9,896 nt of DNA from contig JAICSZ010000046.1 of NCBI GenBank assembly GCA_025936615.1, positions 1-9,896 on the forward strand, in the 5' to 3' direction. Position 1 is the stretch's first letter. Each line of letters starts with the position of its first letter. Shown one piece after another: positions 4,614 through 9,896 of this stretch. The notes under the pieces are model-generated. The model made no database searches. It saw nothing but the letters and a program-made list of their open reading frames with translations, and was not told the DNA's origin. A program made the translations under genes and the position numbers. Source of the DNA: Pedococcus sp. (GTDB taxonomy: Bacteria; Actinomycetota; Actinomycetes; Actinomycetales; Dermatophilaceae).

Positions 4614-7340
4614 GTGCTCGTGGGGCGCGAGGGTGAGCGGCGCACGCTCGAGCGGCTCCTGGCGGGCGCCCGGGTGGGGAGCAGCGGCGTGCTGGTCATC
4701 ACCGGCGATCCGGGCATCGGGAAGACGGCGCTCCTCGCCGAGGCCCGCGAGCTCGCGGCCGGGATGCGGGTGCTCTCCGTGCGCGGCGTGGAGGCAGAGC
4801 AGGGTCTGGCCTTCGGTGGTCTGCACCAGCTCTGTGCGCCACTGCTGGGTCTGTTGGCGGAGCTGCCGCCGCCCCAGGCCGAGGCCCTCGGCGTCGCCCT
4901 GGCCCTGAAGGACGGGGCGAGGCCCGAGCGGTTCGCAGTGGGGGCCGCACTGCTGGGCCTGTTGACCCGCGCTGCCGAGGACAGCCCACTCGCAGTCTTC
5001 GTCGACGACGCCCAGCTGCTCGACGGCTCCTCGACCCAGGCGATCATCTTCGCCGCGCGACGCCTGCACAGCGACCCCGTCGCCGTCGTCGCCGCCCAGC
5101 GCGACGGCCCGACGTCTGGCCTGACGAACCTCGAGACCCTCAGGCTTGCCCCGCTCGACGTCGAGGCGACCCGCGCGCTCGTCGAGGGACACGGCCACCT
5201 CACCTCCGCTGACCAGTGGATGGCGCGCGTCCACCAGGCCACGGGCGGCAACCCCCTCGCGATCCTCGAGCTGGGCGGGGAGGCCGAACGCCTCCTCGCC
5301 GCGCCGCCGCACAGCCCGTTGCCCCTTGCCGGGGAGCTGCGGGAGGCCTTCCTGCGCCGGGTGCGGACCCTGTCGCCGGACACCCGGCAGCTGTTGCTCG
5401 TGGCTGCGGCGGACAGCCACGACCTGCCGACGCTCCAGCTGGCCGGTGAGCGCCTCGGCCTGTCGCTCAGGGCCCTCGAGGAGGCGGAGTCCGCCGGGCT
5501 GGTCAGGCTGGCAGCCGAGTCGGTGGAGTTCCGCCACCCACTGGTCCGGGCTGCCGTGTACGGCGCGGCGGAACCAGCGGCGCGGCGGGAGGTCCACCGG
5601 GTCCTGGCGGACTGCGTCGAACCGGCCGAGGGCGGCCGTCGAGCCTGGCACCGGGCGGAGGCGGCCCTCGGGCCCGACGAGGAAGCCGCCGTCCTGCTCG
5701 AGTCGGCGGCGGGGGACAGCGCACAGCGCGGGGCCAACGCCGAGGCCGCCTGGCAGTTCGAGCGGGCAGCAGGGTTGACGTCCGACGTCGAGCCCCGCGC
5801 AGCACGGCTGCTGAGGGCGGGCGAGCAGGCCTGGCTCGCGGGTGCCACCGACCGGGCGACGGGCCTGCTGCACCGCTCTCTCGACCTCGCGACGACCGTG
5901 GGCAACCGGGCCCGAGCCATGCGCCGGCTGGGAGAGGTCGAGGGCAGCTCCGGCTCGCTCCGTCGCGCACGCGACCTCCAGCTGGCCGCCGCCGAGCTGG
6001 TGGGGGACACGGACACCACCGTGGCGGCCCTGGCGCTCGCGGAAGCCGTCTGGGCGAGCGTCTACCTGTGTGACGGCCCCATGGCCCAACAGCTCGGCGA
6101 GCGGCTCCTGGCCATGACCGGCCCGTCGGCACCACCGCTGGTCAACCACGTGGGGCACCTGGCAGCAGGAGTCTCCCTCGTGCTCGGCGGTGAGGCCGAT
6201 CGTGGACCAGCGCTCATCCGCACCGCCCTCGCCCATCCGCTGGACGGTGACGGGGTGGACTCGGAGTGGCAGCTGCGTTGGGCGATGGTCGCGCCGCTGT
6301 TCCTCCGCGAGGCGGGGTCGAACCGGGAGGCGGTCGCGCAGGTGGTGCACACGGTCCGGGCACGTGCGGCAGTCGGCGTGCTCCCGTTCCTGCTGCCCCT
6401 GATCGCCAAGGACGCTGCCGCATCGACGTCGTGGACGGCGGCGGACGAGATGTACGCCGAGGCAGTGGCGCTCGCCGAGGAGACCGAGCACCCGGTGGAC
6501 CGTGGCTTCGCCCTGGCCGGGTGGTCAATCCTGCAGGCCCGCCAGGGAAGGACAGCGGAAGCAACTGCCCACGCCCGGGAGGCGTTGCGGCTCGGGTCGG
6601 AGCACGAGGTGCACCTGGCCCGGCTCTGGGCCTCGTGGGCCCTGGCGGACAGCAGCGCCGGCGAGGGCCGGATGGCCGAGGCCGTCGCCGCCTACGAGGA
6701 GGTGGCCCGGCTGGTGGACGAGCTGGGCCTCAGCGACCCGGACCTGTCACCCGTTCCCGAGCTGGTGGAGTGCCGCAGGCAGACGGGATCGGCAACGGAC
6801 GTGGTGGCGGAGGCGACGTCCTTCCTCGGCCACGCCACCCGGAAGGGACAGCCGTGGGCACTAGCCCGGGCGCACCGTGCGATGGCGCTCGCGCTCGGCC
6901 ACGAGCGGTCCGACGAGGAGTTCACGACTGCCCTCGAGCTGCACGACCGCACCCCCGACGCGTACGAGACGGCCCGTACCCAGCTGGCCTACGGCGAGCA
7001 CCTGCGGCGGACCAGGCGCCGGGCCGAGGCCCGGCCGCTCCTGCGCGCCGCGCTCGTGACCTTCGAGCAGCTCGGCGCCGTCCCGTGGGCCGACCGGGCC
7101 GCCGCGGAGCTGGACGCGACTGGCGAGACGGCGGTTCGACACGGAGCAAGCCTCGTCACCTCGCTGACCCCGCAGGAGCGGCAGATCGCCACCCTCCTGG
7201 CTGCCGGCCGCACCACGCGCGAGGCTGCCGCCGCGTTGTTCCTCAGCCCGAAGACGGTGGAGTACCACCTGCGCCACGTCTACCTCAAGCTCGGCATCCG
7301 CTCGCGTGCGGAGCTGGCCGGGCTGATGGCGGAGAGCTGA
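4614..7340 (+). CDS. LuxR-family transcriptional regulator with AAA/NACHT-like ATPase domain (LAL type)
   Basis: This 908-residue protein has the architecture of large ATP-binding LuxR regulators (MalT-like). It starts VLVGREGERRTLERLL, the usual N-terminus of the ATPase module. Walker A is GDPGIGKT (31-38) and Walker B is VFVDD (128-132). A long helical, TPR-like middle region rich in Ala/Leu/Glu extends to about residue 840. The C-terminal GerE/LuxR helix-turn-helix runs from LTPQERQIATLL to IRSRAEL (851-902), with recognition helix around SPKTVEYHLRHVYLKLG. Such proteins bind an inducer with ATP and activate nearby promoters. The GTG at 4614 is chosen over an in-frame TTG at 4581 because the TTG is part of the -35 box and because family members begin at this point. 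The gene diverges from the methyltransferase operon, its most likely target. Confidence 0.93.
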   Translation: MLVGREGERRTLERLLAGARVGSSGVLVITGDPGIGKTALLAEARELAAGMRVLSVRGVEAEQGLAFGGLHQLCAPLLGLLAELPPPQAEALGVALALKDGARPERFAVGAALLGLLTRAAEDSPLAVFVDDAQLLDGSSTQAIIFAARRLHSDPVAVVAAQRDGPTSGLTNLETLRLAPLDVEATRALVEGHGHLTSADQWMARVHQATGGNPLAILELGGEAERLLAAPPHSPLPLAGELREAFLRRVRTLSPDTRQLLLVAAADSHDLPTLQLAGERLGLSLRALEEAESAGLVRLAAESVEFRHPLVRAAVYGAAEPAARREVHRVLADCVEPAEGGRRAWHRAEAALGPDEEAAVLLESAAGDSAQRGANAEAAWQFERAAGLTSDVEPRAARLLRAGEQAWLAGATDRATGLLHRSLDLATTVGNRARAMRRLGEVEGSSGSLRRARDLQLAAAELVGDTDTTVAALALAEAVWASVYLCDGPMAQQLGERLLAMTGPSAPPLVNHVGHLAAGVSLVLGGEADRGPALIRTALAHPLDGDGVDSEWQLRWAMVAPLFLREAGSNREAVAQVVHTVRARAAVGVLPFLLPLIAKDAAASTSWTAADEMYAEAVALAEETEHPVDRGFALAGWSILQARQGRTAEATAHAREALRLGSEHEVHLARLWASWALADSSAGEGRMAEAVAAYEEVARLVDELGLSDPDLSPVPELVECRRQTGSATDVVAEATSFLGHATRKGQPWALARAHRAMALALGHERSDEEFTTALELHDRTPDAYETARTQLAYGEHLRRTRRRAEARPLLRAALVTFEQLGAVPWADRAAAELDATGETAVRHGASLVTSLTPQERQIATLLAAGRTTREAAAALFLSPKTVEYHLRHVYLKLGIRSRAELAGLMAES

Positions 7341-7354
7341 GCCAGCCGCTCAGC
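7336..7354. terminator. Hairpin spanning both stop codons of convergent genes
   Basis: GCTGAGC (7336-7342) and GCTCAGC (7348-7354) form a perfect 7-bp stem with a 5-base loop. The TGA of the LuxR-type gene (7338-7340) and the stop of the convergent dehydrogenase (7350-7352) each lie within one arm. No T run follows in either direction, so terminator function is plausible but not certain. Confidence 0.45.
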
Positions 7355-8114
7355 GGGGCGGCATGCGAAGCGCGCCGTCGAGGCGGATCACCTCGCCGTT
7401 GAGCATCGGGTTGTCGACGATGTGGCGCACCAGCGCCGCGTACTCGACCGGGTCTCCCAGCCGCGACGGGTGGGGGACCTGCTGCTCGAGCACTGCCGTC
7501 GCCTCCGGGGGGAGGCCGGCCAGCATCGGCGTCATGAAGGTGCCCGGAGCAACGGTCATGACGCGGATCCCCTTGTCAGCCAAGTCGCGGGCGGCGCTGA
7601 GGGTGAGGCCGACCACGCCACCCTTGCTCGCGGCATACGCGGCCTGTCCGACCTGTCCGTCGTAGGCCGCGATCGAGGCGGTCATGACCACCACGCCGCG
7701 GTCGCCGTCGACCGGCTCGTTGTCGAGCATCGCCGCCGCGGCGAGGCGGAGCACGTTGAACGTGCCGACGAGGTTGATGTCGATCACGTTGCGGAAGGTC
7801 TCGAGGGGAAGGGCGCCCTTCTTGCCCACGACGCGGCCGGGCGTGCCCACCCCGGCGCAGGTGACCACGACCCGCAACGTCCCCAGGCCGGCGGCGCCGT
7901 CGATCGCCGCCTGCACCTGGCCCTCGTCACGCACGTCGGCGGGTGCGAACCTCGCACGGTCACCAAGCTCGGCTGCCAGCTCTGCACCCGCTGATGTCGG
8001 GAGGTCGACGATGACGACGCCTGCCCCGTCCGCGTGCAGCCGGCGAGCCGTTGCCTCGCCGAGGCCTGATGCGCCGCCCGTGACGAGTGCGACGGTGTTG
8101 TCGTTGATCTGCAA
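7350..8114 (-). CDS. SDR family oxidoreductase, 3-hydroxyacyl-CoA dehydrogenase type-2-like
   Basis: This 254-residue classical short-chain dehydrogenase binds NAD(H) through TGGASGLG (12-19); Asp37 at the end of the second strand (VVIVDLP) favours NAD over NADP. The catalytic tetrad is Asn114 (IDINLVG), Ser147 (TASIAA), Tyr160 and Lys164 (YAASK). The pattern of [20 protein letters not shown] and [15 protein letters not shown] resembles type-2 3-hydroxyacyl-CoA dehydrogenases (HSD17B10-like), which oxidise 3-hydroxyacyl-CoA to 3-ketoacyl-CoA in beta-oxidation or branched-chain amino acid breakdown. The start is TTG (8112-8114), giving LQIND (read as Met), which matches the family N-terminus; a weak AAAGG lies 12 bases upstream. 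It follows the acyl-CoA dehydrogenase by 23 bp and is surely in its operon. The exact substrate chain is not known. Confidence 0.9.
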   Translation of the reverse strand: MQINDNTVALVTGGASGLGEATARRLHADGAGVVIVDLPTSAGAELAAELGDRARFAPADVRDEGQVQAAIDGAAGLGTLRVVVTCAGVGTPGRVVGKKGALPLETFRNVIDINLVGTFNVLRLAAAAMLDNEPVDGDRGVVVMTASIAAYDGQVGQAAYAASKGGVVGLTLSAARDLADKGIRVMTVAPGTFMTPMLAGLPPEATAVLEQQVPHPSRLGDPVEYAALVRHIVDNPMLNGEVIRLDGALRMPPR

Positions 8115-8137
8115 GGGAGTTCGCGCCTTTCGGTGGT

Positions 8138-9307
8138 TCAGCCGCGAAGCAGCTGGCGGCTGATGACGAGTCGCTGGATCTGGTTGGTGCCTTCGAAGAT
8201 CTGGGTCACCTTCGCCTCGCGCAGGTACCGCTCGAGGGGGAAGTCCTGGGTGTAGCCGGCCCCGCCGAGCACCTGGACCGCGTCGGTCGTCACGCGCATG
8301 GCGTTGTCGGTGCAGACGAGCTTGGCGACGGCCGCCTCCTTGGAGAACGGCCGACCGGCGTCGCGCAGCCGGGCGGCGTGCAGGTAGGACGCGCGGGCAG
8401 ACGTCACGGCAGCCTCCATGTCGGCGAGCAGGAAAGCCAGCCCCTGGAAGTCGCCGATGGGGCGGCCGAACTGCTCACGCTCCTTGGCGTAGTCCACGGC
8501 GCGGTCGAGGGCGGCCTGTGCGAGACCCGTTGCCGCAGCGGCGATCCCGAGCCGGCCAGAGTCGAGCGCGGCGAGCGCGATGCCCATGCCCTGGCCCGGC
8601 TCACCGACGAGCCGGTCGGCACCGACCTCCACGCCGTCGAAGTGCACCTCGCTCACGGTGTCGCAGTGCAGTCCCATCTTCTTCTCGGGGGCACCGAACG
8701 AGAGGCCCTCGGCGTCGCCGGGCACGACGAAACAGGACAGTCCCTGGGCGCCCTCGTCGGACGTGCGCACGAAGCAGGTGTAGAAGTTCGCGTGACCGGC
8801 GTGGCTGATCCACGCCTTGGTGCCCTTGATGCGGTATGCCGCCCGGTCGGCCTGGTCGTCGGACGTGGCCCTCGTGGTCATCGAGGCGACGTCGGAGCCG
8901 GAACCGCGCTCGGAGAGGCAGTAGGCGCCGAGATTCTCGCCCGACAGCATTGCCGGCAGCAGGGCCTCCTGCTGGGCTCGGCTGCCGAACTGCGCGACCG
9001 GGTAGCAGGAGAGCGAGTGGACCGATACCCCGACCGCCACCGACATCCACGCCGAGGCGATCTCCTCGACGACCTGCAGGTACACCTCGTACGGCTGCCC
9101 ACCGCCACCGAACTCCTCTGGGTAGGGCAGCGACAGCAGCCCTGCGCGCCCCAGCGTGGCGAAGGCGTCCCGTGGCAGCTGCGGAGTGGTGGCGGCCTTG
9201 CGCTCGGCGTCGTCGACCCGGGGGAGCAGCTCCTTGGCGCAGATCTCGCGGGTCAGGTCGATGAGGTCGTGCCCCTCCTCGGTGGACATGAGGCGGGTCG
9301 CAGGCAT
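8138..9307 (-). CDS. Acyl-CoA dehydrogenase
   Basis: This 389-residue flavoenzyme oxidises an acyl-CoA to the trans-2-enoyl-CoA, passing electrons to ETF. The first family signature is [12 protein letters not shown] (128-139). [12 protein letters not shown] (277-288), the second signature [20 protein letters not shown], and the catalytic base Glu372 in FEGTNQIQ follow. This Glu position is that of short/medium-chain and short-branched-chain enzymes, and the length is normal. The frame stays open to 9364, but I choose the ATG at 9305-9307 ([11 protein letters not shown]): the upstream extension has no family-like sequence and contains a probable -10 box. A second possible ATG is at 9289. The gene heads an operon with the 3-hydroxyacyl-CoA dehydrogenase-like gene, so both act in fatty-acyl or branched-chain acyl-CoA breakdown. 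Confidence 0.93.
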   Translation of the reverse strand: MPATRLMSTEEGHDLIDLTREICAKELLPRVDDAERKAATTPQLPRDAFATLGRAGLLSLPYPEEFGGGGQPYEVYLQVVEEIASAWMSVAVGVSVHSLSCYPVAQFGSRAQQEALLPAMLSGENLGAYCLSERGSGSDVASMTTRATSDDQADRAAYRIKGTKAWISHAGHANFYTCFVRTSDEGAQGLSCFVVPGDAEGLSFGAPEKKMGLHCDTVSEVHFDGVEVGADRLVGEPGQGMGIALAALDSGRLGIAAAATGLAQAALDRAVDYAKEREQFGRPIGDFQGLAFLLADMEAAVTSARASYLHAARLRDAGRPFSKEAAVAKLVCTDNAMRVTTDAVQVLGGAGYTQDFPLERYLREAKVTQIFEGTNQIQRLVISRQLLRG

Positions 9308-9310
9308 GCC

Positions 9311-9346
9311 GTTCAGGGTAGTAGTAGGACGTCCAAGCAACTGAAC
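9311..9346 (-). promoter_or_regulatory. Putative leaderless promoter with flanking inverted repeat, acyl-CoA dehydrogenase operon
   Basis: On the minus strand a TACCCT box (9315-9320, fitting TAnnnT) ends 7 bases before the ATG at 9307, so the mRNA would be leaderless or nearly so; no Shine-Dalgarno sequence is present. A convincing -35 box is missing (CAGTTG at 17 bases). GTTCAG (9311-9316) and CTGAAC (9341-9346) are exact reverse complements that bracket the promoter, and a GGACGTCC palindrome lies between them (9327-9334). Either could be an operator. Confidence 0.4.
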
Positions 9347-9347
9347 T

Positions 9348-9423
9348 GGCGCCCATCCATGCAAATCATGAGTGAGCGCCGCCTCAGCCCGGCGCTAGCT
9401 CATGATTTGCATGGGATAGCGCC
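9348..9423. repeat. Long AT-rich inverted repeat (hairpin or cruciform)
   Basis: CCATGCAAATCATGAG (9357-9372) is exactly complementary to CTCATGATTTGCATGG (9399-9414). After a two-base irregularity (one T-G wobble, one G-A mismatch) the pairing continues with AGCGCCG (9375-9381) against CGGCGCT (9390-9396), leaving an 8-base loop. Outside the main stem GGCGC (9348-9352) can pair with GCGCC (9419-9423) across a 4x4 internal loop. It lies 52 bases after the SGNH hydrolase stop and could terminate that minus-strand transcript. However, there is no T run, and an AT-rich outer stem with a GC-rich tip is unusual for a terminator. Confidence 0.7.
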
Positions 9424-9426
9424 GCT

Positions 9427-9448
9427 GGGCAGGCACCGGGCAGGCACC
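9427..9448. repeat. Tandem duplication of an 11-base unit
   Basis: GGGCAGGCACC occurs twice in direct succession (9427-9437 and 9438-9448) in the gap after the SGNH hydrolase stop. It is short and could be a simple slippage product; no function is claimed. Confidence 0.6.
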
Positions 9449-9466
9449 GGCGGGTGGCGCGTTCGG

Positions 9467-9896
9467 TCAGCGGCCCTCGGACCAGGTCTCGTCGACGGGT
9501 GCCAGGTGGGGACGCTTGGCCGTCACGGTGTCACCGGACGAGGTGCCCTTCAGCCGCCGCTGCACCCACGGCGCCAGGTGCGTGCGGGCCCAGGCGGCGT
9601 TCGCCGCAGCAGTCTCGCGACGCCCCGCCGGAGCTTGCGGCGGCAGCGGCGTGGACCAGTCCGCCCGGTCGGTGTCGTGGCCGAGCGCGGACAGGGCGTT
9701 GAGCGCCACCCGTCGGTGCCCCTCACTCGTCATGTGGATCCGGTCCTCGCTCCACATCCGCAGGTCCCGCAGGGCGTCCATGCCCCACTGGTTGATGACG
9801 TAGCAGCCGTGCTGCTGGGCGATGCTGAAGATGTTCGCGCTGTGGATCGCGTGCCGCCCGCGCAGCATCCCGAGCACCGGCGCCCCGGCCGGGTCG
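9467..9896 (-). CDS. SGNH/GDSL hydrolase family protein, C-terminal fragment (5' end outside window)
   Basis: The minus-strand frame is open to the window edge and encodes the last 142 residues of an SGNH/GDSL-type esterase or lipase. The visible part includes RGRHAIHSANIFSIAQQHGCYVIN in pieces, then WGMDAL and SEDRIHMTSEGHRRVA, which holds the block V Asp-x-x-His pair (DRIH) giving the catalytic Asp and His of the family. The block I Ser, block II Gly and block III Asn lie off the edge and cannot be checked. The C-terminal tail after the His block (WSTPLPP, then an Ala/Arg-rich stretch) resembles actinobacterial members of the family. The stop is at 9467-9469; the long inverted repeat downstream may end its transcript. 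The substrate is unknown. Confidence 0.82.
   Translation of the reverse strand, partial: DPAGAPVLGMLRGRHAIHSANIFSIAQQHGCYVINQWGMDALRDLRMWSEDRIHMTSEGHRRVALNALSALGHDTDRADWSTPLPPQAPAGRRETAAANAAWARTHLAPWVQRRLKGTSSGDTVTAKRPHLAPVDETWSEGR

Noticed and set aside
4452..6491. Very long minus-strand open frame (679 codons) opposite the LuxR-type gene, and another at 4601-6019
   Set aside because: The translations are Arg/Gly/Pro-rich without recognisable domains, and the opposite strand encodes a clear ATPase-LuxR protein. Long antisense frames are expected in GC-rich DNA.
6266..7402. Plus-strand open frame of 378 codons inside the LuxR-type gene
   Set aside because: It lies in another frame of the same strand, is Gly/Arg/Pro-rich and runs across the real stop; the LuxR helix-turn-helix is in the other frame.
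9308..9364. 19-residue N-terminal extension of the acyl-CoA dehydrogenase (start at 9364)
   Set aside because: It would place the start inside the long inverted repeat, and the extension covers the proposed -10 box. The family-like sequence begins after the ATG at 9307.

Overview
The window is GC-rich, almost fully coding DNA from a chromosome of an Actinomycetota member. Evidence for this is the strong G/C preference at third codon positions, a LuxR-type large ATP-binding regulator, leaderless-looking promoters, a GabT-type transaminase and an actinobacterial-type SGNH hydrolase. The gene content would fit Micrococcales such as Intrasporangiaceae, but the sequence alone does not fix genus. 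I see no tRNA, rRNA, CRISPR array, transposase or phage gene. No gene-free stretch exceeds 300 bases; the largest gap (921-1138) is filled with RNA-hairpin sequence.

Left edge (1-920, + strand): the C-terminal part of a class III aminotransferase, most likely 4-aminobutyrate transaminase (GabT), whose stop overlaps the start of a GNAT acetyltransferase (TGATG). A convergent gap follows, packed with four hairpins. Two of them have UNCG-type tetraloops when read on the minus strand, and the last is a perfect 13-bp stem followed on the minus strand by a short T run.

Centre (1139-7340): a divergent cassette. On the minus strand a Rv2258c-like SAM-dependent methyltransferase is followed after 41 bp by a 725-residue fusion of an alpha/beta hydrolase to a GT1/GT28-like glycosyltransferase. 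On the plus strand, divergent across a 176-bp control region, lies a 908-residue LuxR-family ATPase regulator. Its mRNA appears leaderless (TTGACC and TACACT boxes exactly placed for a GTG start at 4614). The natural reading is a small tailoring or modification operon controlled by its divergent regulator. This is the most interesting system in the window; its substrate is unknown.

Right part (7350-9307, minus strand): an acyl-CoA dehydrogenase and, 23 bp downstream, a short-chain dehydrogenase resembling type-2 3-hydroxyacyl-CoA dehydrogenase, together a fatty-acyl-CoA oxidation operon. The short-chain dehydrogenase converges on the LuxR gene with 9 bp between stops, and a hairpin spans both stop codons. 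Upstream of the acyl-CoA dehydrogenase is a 158-bp gap with a probable leaderless promoter flanked by a GTTCAG/CTGAAC inverted repeat, a long AT-rich inverted repeat (9348-9423) and an 11-bp tandem duplication. The right edge holds the C-terminal part of an SGNH/GDSL hydrolase on the minus strand.
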